DNA of 64,000 nucleotides from Euclidia mi (lineage: Eukaryota > Arthropoda > Insecta > Lepidoptera > Erebidae): positions 69,273,251 through 69,337,250 of the forward strand of contig OX123188.2 of the NCBI GenBank assembly GCA_944739405.2, given 5' to 3'. The notes beneath the pieces are model-generated. The model did not search any database. It was not told the DNA's origin and worked only from the letters and a program-made list of their open reading frames with translations. Position numbers and translations under genes: made by a program. The stretch's first letter is position 1, and every line of letters starts with the position of its first letter. This document shows positions 33,317 through 42,408 of the stretch, piece by piece.

Positions 33317-33734
33317 GTCTTCCTCTAGGAATTATATACATTCGTAGGAATTGTATACAATGACGGATTACATACATTTCCTATACACCGCTGATATAGT
33401 GACACCATGTCTGTCGTGTTGGCAAGTTTGAGCTGGCAAGATTGAATTGGCAAGCTTCAGATAACAGTGACCACAACATAATTATTATTATTATCTATTA
33501 ACAACTTTTACGCATCACAATGTTTTTGTTTATCAATAAAGTGAGCGAGTGTTTTAGAAGTCGAGACTTGCCTTGCCGGCGTTGCAGGGGCACTATCTTC
33601 TCAGCAGACCAGTATCTATTCTTTCTCATTACAGGCAAACCGTTCCTTCTATTATTCTGTCAATCGGGAACGTGCATATAGTATAACTTGGTTGCCGTAG
33701 CGTGTATAAAAATAGGAATTCAATATGTAGTATT

Positions 33735-33925
33735 AGATGCCCGCAGCTACACCCGCATGTTTTATTTTAATTTAACCGTTTCTTCACAAATCCCCTACGA
33801 TCCCAAATAAACATACATGCTAAATTTCTTACGTCTTTCATCAAATAGTTTTGGCTGTGCGTTGTCTGTCAGTCAGTTAGTAACGCGTGACTTTTATATA
33901 TAAAGATATATCGAAAACATAGTAG
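33735..33925 (-). mobile_element. Helitron-like non-autonomous element, inverted
   Basis: It starts GATGCCCGCAGCTACACCCG, the inverse of a CGGGC-rich end, and then carries ACATACATGCTAAATTTC and TGTCTGTCAGTCAG, shared with the copies at 13.5 and 20.9 kb. No protein is encoded. Confidence 0.5.
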
Positions 33926-34020
33926 CAGACTGTTAGCTGCTTGGTTGTTAAATAATCACATAATATGTATATATACACCGCTTTCGTTATGTCTAATGGC
34001 TGCAATACCGATGCAACGTG

Positions 34021-34312
34021 CTACGCAAGGTCGTAAGTAGGCGAGGAAATCTGACTTACGATAGGCCGCAGTGGCATCTTGGGCTTATGTACCTTAGGCA
34101 GACCGTATAGCCTAGGTGGTTGGCATGGCTTGGGACCATATAACTTGCTGTACTCATCTTCCGTGAACAGGTCCTGGTGGTCTTGTATCAGTGCTCGTAT
34201 TCTGCGCGTTACTCTGGCTGTGGGGTTGTATGAGACCGGTTTGTACACCTTGTTATCACATAACAACTCTCGTACCTTGTCCGTATAATCAGCCGTATTC
34301 ATCACTACAGTC
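34021..34312 (-). pseudogene. Penelope-like element reverse transcriptase fragment
   Basis: The 94-codon frame has NTADYTDKVRELL near the start and PPRLYGLPKVHKP followed by PLRPIVSQISSPTYDLA. The GLPKxHKP and LRPIVSxxxSPTY blocks are hallmarks of Penelope-like reverse transcriptases, ahead of the catalytic centre. The YxDD region is missing, and the sequence is cut on both sides. It meets a SINE-C remnant at its 5' side. Confidence 0.82.
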
Positions 34313-34352
34313 CCACGTAATAGGTGGCGAGCCTAATGCCGCTTATCGGGAT
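34308..34352 (-). mobile_element. SINE-C remnant
   Basis: TCCCACGTAATAGGTGGCG, then AGCCTAATGCCGCTTATCGG, is the inverse of the SINE-C body found at 18.5 and 19.3 kb. Only about 45 bp remain. Downstream, to 34800, is AT-rich DNA with a TATTATAT-type simple sequence. Confidence 0.6.
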
Positions 34353-34804
34353 CTGAATAAAATATACTTTATTAAATTCGTATTCTAAATGAATTACGAT
34401 AAAATATAATTAATTAATCATTACATTTGGCCATTAGTGACCCTCGGATTAAGATTTGTTTTTTATCACAATAAATATTATATTATTTTATATTATATAA
34501 TGTATTATATGTTTTATATTATATTATTATATTATATCGCCAGATTTTTGTTTTTATTTTTAATTAAATTATCTATTGATATAATTCTGACTGACATATT
34601 ATGTGCCTACACATGTTTTAGCAAATAAATATATCTTTAAAAAATATTGCGGTTACTATCAATATTGCTTTCCGATGAGGAACTACTGCTACCATTAGAC
34701 GAACTGCTCTATGGAATAAGATAGTCCAGTCTTTTGTCTGGATTATTCGTCTTTATAGTAGACACGCTAAATACAGGACTACGTGTTATTTTTTTTTATA
34801 TTAC

Positions 34805-35579
34805 TGTACCTTCGTAATTTTGGGAACCAGAAGACAGATTGAATTGACTCAGTTGTTTTAGAAATATCTTGATGTCCAGCCTCAGCAGCTCTTGGAATAA
34901 CTAGTCGAATATCATCTCCAACTTTCCTATAAAGCCTTTGGTTTTTGACAATATAATTTTCTTGATATCGCTTCGATAAATTATTAAGCTTCTGGGCGCG
35001 ACACTAGAGGTTCTAATTTACAATTTTCATTACTATGGCCTACTCTATTACATTTAGGATACCTGACAACAGGCTTAAGACAATTATAAAAAATATGTCC
35101 TTTCTCGCGACAATTAAAACAAGTGTATGAGCTGTCGTTAGTATCAGAAAAATTCCCCGATATAGAACGTTGAGAGCTATGAAAATTCAATAAGTCTTCA
35201 GGCTCGTTACAATTTAACGCTTGAGTACCATTCCTAATGGACTTATCGTATATGCCATGGGTTATACAATCAACTGCTTTCTTACCACTAATTTCACATC
35301 TGTTCAACCGCATTAACTTATCATAAAAATATTCACGCAAACTCTCATTACTCTTTGTATTACGAGACAACATTTCTTCTAGAAGTTACTAGAAATGCCT
35401 GATGAAGAGCTTGCACATGAAGAGGTTGATGTAGACCTACGCTTACTCTTTGATTGTGCCTTTGAACGCTTGGATTTAGTGTCTGCGTTTCCCGAGGTTG
35501 AACCATTCCTGTTTCCGTTTGATCGTTTGTTCAGCGGTAGAGGTTCCTCTTCTGGAGTACGAGCACCCTCCGGCTCCAT
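34805..35579 (-). mobile_element. Internally deleted Gypsy element
   Basis: In order on the minus strand: a Ser/Lys-rich N-terminal frame (35379-35579, SKRSKAQSKSKRRSTSTSS); a gag frame with zinc knuckles (34984-35373); and, in another frame (about 34985-34805), YQENYIVKNQRLYRKV, IRLVIPRAAEAGH and VFWFPKLRRY, which is the integrase N-terminal region. Protease, reverse transcriptase and RNase H are missing, so gag is joined almost directly to integrase. No LTR was found. Confidence 0.65.
34984..35373 (-). pseudogene. Gypsy gag fragment with zinc knuckles
   Basis: The N-terminal half carries SLREYFYDKLMRLNRCEISG and DCITHGIYD, typical of the Gag of many arthropod Gypsy elements. A good CX2CX4HX4C knuckle follows (CFNCREKGHIFYNC). 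A second knuckle has Tyr in place of its first Cys (YPKCNRVGHSNENC). The frame ends soon after, at a deletion junction. Nucleic acid binding is inferred from the family; this copy is not expected to work. Confidence 0.75.
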
Positions 35580-35810
35580 ATGCTCAAAATAAATTTATAC
35601 GGTTATTTTAGTAAATAAATTGACTAGTCAGTGTTCAGTTAAATTGAAATCGCATATTAAAAAATCAATTCAATTCAAAATATTCGTTTAAAATCAATCT
35701 CTCAACTGAATAATGTTCTGAATATATTACATAAATATCTACAAATATCAGAAAATATTGTGGAGTTTTGTGTAAAATACTGCATTTTATGACATATGAC
35801 AGCTATAATA

Positions 35811-36140
35811 AATAATATCCCATAAAAACAATACTTGTCAAAAATACCAAGTCTCGCGACCGTAAATAGTTGTGAGATCCATGTAATACCAAATCGGTTA
35901 ATTAAAAATATTTAATGTTCTAAATCAATAGATTGACTCGGCCATCGCATGGAAACACAATATATCTCATAAGTAATACATATATAAATTAGATTGTTTA
36001 ATGCGATTGCCAAGTCAATATATTTATTTAAAACATTAAAGATTTTTAATAAACCGACTTGGTATTACATGGATCTCACAACTTTTTACGGTAGCGAGAC
36101 TTGGTATTTTTGACAAGTATTGTTTTTATGGGATCTTATT
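35811..36140. repeat. Foldback repeat, arms of ~100 bp
   Basis: The left arm starts ATCCCATAAAAACAATACTT (35817) and the right arm ends AAGTATTGTTTTTATGGGAT (36134). The pairing continues through ACCAAGTCTCGCGACCG, TGAGATCCATG and TTAATAAACCGA-type blocks, with mismatches. The loop carries ATCGCATGGAAACAC. The right arm and loop also occur at 46.8 kb without the left arm. Confidence 0.82.
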
Positions 36141-36685
36141 TCCTTTGTAGATAGTCTTACTTTTGTCCTTTCCGGTACCTTCTACTTCTTGTACACCAAC
36201 AACGAATTTTCTTAATTAGCTCTAAGTGCAAATGTAATTTTGTAATCCCTTACATTCATACGGGATTACAAAGTTATTTATGCAGTTGATGTACCTATCT
36301 CAAAAACTGGACCGAAATTGTCATATATTTTAGAATTTGAAGCTTCTATGTTTGCTAGAAGTGCCTTAGACTTTTGATGATCGGTCAGTGAGTGACAAAA
36401 TTAAGAATTTTGACTCGTTATAATTATAACGAGTCAAGATTCTTAATTTTGTCACTAGTAGTTTAAGAATTCTTAAACTACTGGTTCAAATTTTATGAAA
36501 TTTGAAATACACCATCTTTATACAATGCCTGCATGGTTACTAAACAATCAGGCTTCTAGTTTTATCCACAACGAAGTTATAGGGGGTCGAAAATGGCCTG
36601 AATTGCTTCGAGAAAAGGATGGTACGGCCGTGCCGCTTTTTTGCTCGACTTGGTGGGGGCACTGCCGTGCCCCAGATATCTACTA
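35935..36685 (+). repeat. ~750-bp dispersed repeat, copy 1
   Basis: This stretch matches 46785-47495 almost base for base: TTTAATGCGATTG, CTTGTACACCAACAA, ATGATCGGTCAGTG, then CCGCTTTTTTGCTCGACTTG and a GGGGGCACTGCCGTGCCC end. It overlaps the right arm of the foldback. The family is not identified and no coding frame is shared. Confidence 0.85.
36391..36482. repeat. Two adjacent palindromes (33-bp and 13-bp arms)
   Basis: At 36391-36456 a palindrome with 33-bp arms starts AGTGACAAAATTAAGAAT and has a single arm mismatch. It is followed at once by a perfect 26-bp palindrome, AGTAGTTTAAGAA with its inverse, at 36457-36482. Copy 2 of the repeat at 47.3 kb has only the outer left and outer right arms, so about 46 bp were inserted here as an inverted copy. 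Confidence 0.85.
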
Positions 36686-36967
36686 AAACTTTAGGTCTGT
36701 TATTGCAAATGATTATCACATACTACTGGCTCACATGGCCACAATACATACGCTATTGTGAATCTTGTGACGTACTAAGTCACATTATAATTTCTAAAAT
36801 AGTAGGTACTGTCTACTGCATTCTAATTCATAATAAAATATACTTGAATTGCATTCAAAGTCAAAGTCATTTTTGTACTTACGCACCTGTATAGGAATAG
36901 CTCCGTCAGTATTGAACACACTTGGTCCAATAATTTCTCTTAAGCACACTTGGCTTAATTTCAACTA

Positions 36968-37385
36968 GGCATACATAGCCTCTCTAATAGCACGAGGCAC
37001 ACATAACCTCTCCAATTGCACGAGGTACACATAACCTCTTCAATAGTATGAGGCACACATAACCTCTCCAATAGTACGAGGCACACATCATAACCTCTCC
37101 AATAGTACGAGGCACACATAACCTCTTCTGGTAGCATGAGGCACACGTAACCTCTCCAATAGCATGAGGCACACATAACCTCTCCAATAGTACGAGGCAC
37201 ACATTACCTCTCCAATAGTACGAGGCACACATAACCTCTCCAATAGCACGAGGCACACATAACCTCTCCAATAGCACGAGGCACACATAACCTCTCCTGG
37301 TAGCATGAGGCACACATAACCTCTCCAATAGCACGATGCACACATAACCTCTCATAGTAGCACGAGGCACACATAACCTCCGTCC
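36968..37385 (-). repeat. 28-bp minisatellite, ~15 copies
   Basis: The unit is close to ATAACCTCTCCAATAGCACG followed by AGGCACAC, 28 bp in total, with variants (TTCTGGTAGCATG; CATCATAACC). Because 28 is not a multiple of 3 and no unit frame contains a stop on the minus strand, all three minus frames stay open and give overlapping RGYVCLVLLERLCVP-like peptides. These are products of the repeat, not genes. Confidence 0.9.
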
Positions 37386-37447
37386 GGTTACACAATACCG
37401 GAGGCAACCTCCACCCGGTCACCACCACACGTAACTTCCATCCCGTA

Positions 37448-37660
37448 TGATCACAACACCTCCCAGATGATCTTTTCGAGCCTTTATCAAAGTAATCTGA
37501 AACAGACTAAGAAATTCTCACTAGTCGGATACTCCAAGTATTAAACAGTCTTTTCATGATCACAACACCTCCCATATGATCTTTTCGAGCCTTTATCAAA
37601 GTAATCTGAAACAGACATACTCACTATTCTGATACTCCAAGTATTAAACAGTCTTTTCAG
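37448..37660. repeat. 109-bp tandem duplication
   Basis: TGATCACAACACCTCCCA(G/T)ATGATC starts at 37448 and 37557. Both copies run to TACTCCAAGTATTAAACAG and TCTTTTCA. The second copy lacks a short internal segment. Confidence 0.88.
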
Positions 37661-37804
37661 CGGTATATTTTTTTTTGTTATAGCTAATCTTAATACGAAA
37701 TACTTATTCTAACCCAATCATTAGCGATCAGCAGTGGACTTTTCCCGTTCAAACAATGGACAATGTTTTTGGTACTATGAAACTGCACTAACGCTTTGTC
37801 TTAT

Positions 37805-39866
37805 TTAATATAATCTATACTAATATAATAAAGCGGAAGAGTTTGTTTGTTTGTTTGAACACGCTAATCTCAGGAACTACCGGTCGGATCTGAAAAATTC
37901 TTTTTGTATACGATAGCCCAAGTATTCCGGAAGGCTATAGGCTGTATAACATAACGCTTCGACCCTTTGGGGCCGGGCAAAAGGCTAAAAAGGCTAAAAC
38001 AGAATGTCGGCTAATCTCAAGAACTAGCAGTCGGATTTTAAAAATTGTTATTGCTTATGATAGCCCAATTATTCCAAAAGGCTATAGGCTATATAAAATT
38101 ACGCCACAACTTTTAGGAGCCAGACAAAATTTAAAATGGTCTAACGAGAAGAGGGGGGGTTGGGTCAAAGGCAAAAAAAGGCTAAACGAATAGGATACAA
38201 TCTACATGGGTATCGTTTTCGAGATTTTCGGAACGCTGATTAATAATATGAAATTTATTTAGTGATCCAAGATGGCGGATGAGAAAATTTTAAATATCAA
38301 TATGGGTATGGCCTTCCATATTTTAAGGGGTGGAGAATCGAAATACAACATCTATTTCGTGATCAAAGATGGCGGATGGGCAATCAAATATGGCGGATGG
38401 GAAAATTTTAAAAAATCAATATTGGTATCGTCTCCGATGTTTAAAGGGATGGGGAATCCAAATACAACATCTATTTCGTGATTCAAGATGGCGGATGGGA
38501 AATCAAAAATGGTGGATAGGAAAAAATTAAAAAAGAAATATGGGCATCGTCTCTAATGATTGAAGGGATGGTGAATCAAAATACAACATCTATTTCGTGA
38601 TCAAGGATGGCGGATAAGAAATCAAAAATGGCGGACGGAATTTTTTTAAAGTCGATATGGGTATCGTCTCTGATGTTTGAAGGGATGGGGAATCCAAATA
38701 CAACATCTATTTCGTGATTCAAGATGGCGGATGGGAAATCAAAGATGGCGGATGAGAAAGTTTTAAAAAATCTATATGGTTATCGTCTCCGATGTTTTAA
38801 GGGATGGCGAATCTAAATACAACATCTATTTCGTGATCTAAGATGGTGGATAGGAAATCAAAGATGGCGGACGGGATTTTTTAAAGTCGATATGGGTATT
38901 GTCTCCGATATTTATAAGGAATGGGGAATTCAAAAACACCATCTGTTTCGTGATTCAAGATGGCGGATGGGAAATCAAAAATGGCGGATGGGAAAAATTT
39001 TAAAAATCAATATGGGTATCGTCTCTAATGATTTAAGGGATGGAGAATCCAAATACAACATCTATTTCTTGATCAAAGATGGCGGATAGGAAATCAAAGC
39101 TGGCGGATGGGATTTTTTTTAAAAGTCGATGTGGGTATCGTCTCTATTATTTAAAGGGATGGGGAATCCAAAAACAACATCTATTTCGTGATTCAAGATG
39201 GCGGATGGGAAATCAAAGATGGCGGATGAGAGTGTTTTAAAAAATCAATACGGTTATCGTCTCCGATGTTTTAAGGGATGGCGAATCTAAATACAACATC
39301 TATTTCGAGATCAAAGATGGTGGATAGGAAATCAAAGATGGCGGACGGGATTTTTTTAAGTCGATATGGGTATCGTCTCCGATGTTTGAAGGGATGGGGA
39401 ATCCAAATACAACATCTATTTCGTGATTCAAGATGGCAGATGGGAAAAATTTTAAAAATCAATATGGATATCGTCTCTGATGATTTAAGGGATGGTGAAT
39501 CCAAATACAACATCTATTTCGTGATCAAAGATGGTGCATAGGAAATCAAAGATGGCGGACGGGATTTTTTTAAGTCGATATGGTTATCGTCTCCGATATT
39601 TTAAGGAATGGGGAATTTAATATTATATAAAAATCTATGTTTGTTTTTGCATCATTTATAGACCCTGGAATGATAAGAGATTAAGCGCTTAGTCAATAAA
39701 ATAAAAGATATCGCACCAACAAACCAATGGAAATTTGCTGACATGAAAGTGAAGTATTACACAGAAACAGAATAAGACAAACATCTGCAAAATGCCCTTG
39801 GAAAAAAGGGAATTAAATAAAAACTCTTAAAAAGGCGATACGGAGTTCGCTGGGTCAGCTAGTATA
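37805..39866 (+). mobile_element. Helitron-like element carrying a satellite array
   Basis: It starts near TCTATACTAATATAATAAAG and ends GAGTTCGCTGGGTCAGCTAG before a T, so the termini fit TC...CTAG between A and T. Sequence near the start (AATCTCAGGAACTACCGGTC; GGCTATAGGCTGTATAAC) is typical of an abundant lepidopteran element and is partly duplicated at about 38010-38100. No Rep/helicase is encoded. The interior from 38265 is the satellite. Non-autonomous Helitrons and Helentrons often carry such arrays, which supports the class, but this is inference. Confidence 0.55.
38265..39612 (+). repeat. ~118-bp satellite with AGATGGCGGA core, ~11 copies
   Basis: ACATCTATTTCGTGAT or a close variant recurs about every 118 bp, from about 38350 to 39510. 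Each unit also has one or two AAGATGGCGGAT(G/A)GGAAA blocks and ATGGGTATCGTCTC. The array alternates slightly different sub-units (TGGCGGATGGG versus TGGCGGACGGG). Short frames in it are by-products. It shares its core with the 8.1-8.6 kb array in opposite orientation. Confidence 0.9.
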
Positions 39867-39892
39867 ATATAATCGTACAAACCGAAGCTATC

Positions 39893-40165
39893 ATCATCAT
39901 CATCAGCCCCATCTACCGCCCCACTGCCGGGCATGTGCCCCTCTCACTATGATAAGGGTAAGGCCATAATCTACCACACTGACCAAGTGCGGGTTGGCAG
40001 ACTTCACATGTATTTCAAGAACATTATAGAGAAATCACGCAGGCCCCCCGCACGATGCTCTCCCCCACCGATAAAAAAGCAACAATTAACAATTTAACAC
40101 GCATGGAGACCTTCTGCGTAGCAAGCAGTCTTACGGTCTCTCCACTCGTCTAACCGAAGCTATGC
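39893..40165 (-). mobile_element. SINE/LINE-tail repeat with GAT tail
   Basis: The minus strand reads TAGACGAGTGGAGAGACCG (tRNA-like A-box area), CATCGTGCGGGGGGCCTGCG, AAGTCTGCCAACCCGCACTT and a GATGATGATGATGATAG tail. This is a widespread lepidopteran repeat body. The B box is degenerate. Confidence 0.6.
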
Positions 40166-41579
40166 CTAACACAAAAGCACCACCGCTAGCTAGACTAACC
40201 ATAAAGCATTTAGCTGGTCCAACCAATAGCAGCGCATGGTTTTAAACATGCAGCCGCATTATCGGCTCATTCCGTTTCTGCAAATCTGCATAACGGAAAC
40301 TAGGGTCCTACAAGACCATCACAACATCAACTAACAATGTTTCCATCTCAATGGAAATAAAGATAAGCAAACAATCATCACTGACCTGGTTCTACCTACA
40401 ATGAAAACGAAAATCGCTTAAACTGATTATTAAAACACACCACAATGATAACTCAATCACTCGCTTCTACACTGATAATCGAGTTCAACAGCTTCTTCTA
40501 GAAACTCTCCTGTTTACTGTATCACTCCTAAACGTCCTAAACATAACTTGGAACTGGCCAAAGAAATTGGGGTATTTAATAAACATACCCGGAGCATCAC
40601 ATGAATTCAGATACTCACAGTAGGTAATTTTAATTGAATTTAACTTTACAAGTGATGCCATCTATTAACCATAGTAAGTTAACACACCAAATATTTTATT
40701 AGTGCCATCTGTTAACATGTTGAAAAAATAACATGTGTAGGAGCAACATCTATTTGCGCACAATAAGGAGCAGGTTTAATGGTTTAACTTGAAATAACGG
40801 TATCTAAAACATTGAGATTCGATAAAACAGAACTATAAAGAGTTAAAATCTTACGTTTTTTTTAAGCTGTAATCACGTTCAAATGAAAGCCGCTAGGTTT
40901 CTTTTTTTTTAAACACCACGAGTCGGTAAAATAATGGCGTTAGTAATATCTTTCGACTATGGGCGGTCAGGCTACACTCGAACCAACCAACTACACGTCT
41001 AAAGTTCTAAACAGCACTGTAGGTCACACGTCTACTTAAGATATAAACGGTAGAATGTGTTCCACATAAAAATCAGCACGGTGAGTCGCAATAGCTGAAG
41101 CACAGTCTTACATTATGAACTTAATATGTACGATTCGATTAGTCTAACAACTTTAGACGCGAGTTTGCTATATCACAACTGTACTAGAAAAATAACTACC
41201 ACGTTTCACTCAAACGCACTTGCTTGGAATAGTGCAAGTCGACCTGTACGCTCAGTCTTACAGTCCATAAGGTAAGACCGAGACAAGATGATCTATTTGT
41301 AGGCAAGCTTATGATCACAAGGCTCGTGATCGGAAGCCACCTACGCATGATTTACTAAGAAAATAAATAAAAACATTCGCTTTCTTTTAACCCGAGTATC
41401 AAACCCGAAACCTCCGTTCGATATCTACGCTATAGCTAAGACACGGTGGTAGCGAGCCAACCGTATGTTAACATAAAATACAGCAATGGTTGTAATTAAG
41501 TCGTTAGTACTACCCACAAAGTTTGTCTTTATTTATTTCTTCTTTAAGCTATTAAGAAGAAGCTTATTCAAGAGATCAT
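40166..41579. other. Non-coding DNA, little recognised
   Basis: A weak tRNA-like stretch (ATCAAACCCGAAACCTCCGT) lies near 41399-41418 and may be another decayed SINE head. Otherwise I see no gene. Confidence 0.4.
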
Positions 41580-41725
41580 GTCACGGGAAAAACGCAAAGG
41601 TAAGGTAGGTTCACAGTAGAAGCTTGTTTTAACCAGAACTCCGTGTTGCGTGTAGGAATCGAACCCACAACCTCAGTATGATGTGGTGGCGACATCGACA
41701 CTACAACCATTATGATATTTCTAAG
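41580..41725 (-). mobile_element. tRNA-derived SINE head
   Basis: The minus strand has GTTGTGGGTTCGATTCCTAC (B box) and, upstream, ATGGTTGTAGTGTCGATG (A-box-like). It is a polymerase III-type head with no clean tail. Confidence 0.55.
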
Positions 41726-41789
41726 GTTACTACAAAAACCAGGAACCAAAAATCCAACCAACCAGTAAACTTCTCTGGAATCTCTAAAT

Positions 41790-42111
41790 CCTTCTCTGGA
41801 ATGCACTCCCTCTTGAAATCAGGATGTCTTCTTCTCGTGAACTTTTCAAGGCCAGAGTCCGTCGGCAGTATATTGAACAGTTGGCAGAATGTTCATAGTG
41901 TATTTGTATAATCGTAATTACTAGGTATATACATTTATGAATATCTATACGTATATATATTTTTATTGTTATTATTAGAATATTATATTCACATATAATT
42001 ATTAGAATATTATATTCACATAGAATAATACATTTAAATTCCTATATATTCACATACTTATATTTTTATATATAAGTATTAATATGTATTATATTATATT
42101 AAATAGGTATA

Positions 42112-42181
<70 letters not shown>

Positions 42182-42408
42182 GATATTTAGGTATATATTA
42201 TATTTTCAGTTATTATTCACTTCATGTTTAGTAATAGCTATATGTGGTTTTGCTCTCGGATTACGGCTCTCTTACGCACCTACCTTGAATTGTCTCTGCA
42301 CCACCCAAAGGTTGACTGGCAGAGAATGCCACAGGCATTAAGTCCGCCTTTGTGCATTATTTTTGTAATATTGTGCAAGAAGTTTTAAAATAAATAAATA
42401 AATAAACC
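41790..42408 (+). mobile_element. LINE family A, 5'-truncated fragment
   Basis: It begins with the last ~35 codons of ORF2 (a frame reads WNALPLEIRMSSSRELFKAR), then the 3' UTR with CTCTGCACCACCCAAAGG and TTGACTGGCAGAGAATGCC, and ends in an AAATA-repeat tail. A TA microsatellite interrupts the UTR. It is a typical truncated LINE insertion. Confidence 0.82.
42114..42178. repeat. TA microsatellite, ~30 units
   Basis: An almost uninterrupted run of TA dinucleotides inside the 3' UTR of the truncated LINE. A long YIYIYI frame crossing it is an artefact. Confidence 0.95.

Noticed and set aside
36845..36880. Isolated LINE tail CAAAGTCAAAGTCA
   Set aside because: It resembles an inverted TTTGAC tail, but with no LINE body beside it the match is too short to call.
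36968..37385. CRISPR-like array
   Set aside because: The units are contiguous tandem repeats without unique spacers, and the DNA is clearly eukaryotic.
36961..37428. Four overlapping minus-strand proteins of 74-128 codons
   Set aside because: All derive from the 28-bp repeat read in different frames.
39271..39541. Proteins of 80-87 codons on both strands
   Set aside because: They are translations of the 118-bp satellite.
42084..42341. 85-codon protein with Tyr-Ile repeats
   Set aside because: Translation of a TA microsatellite.
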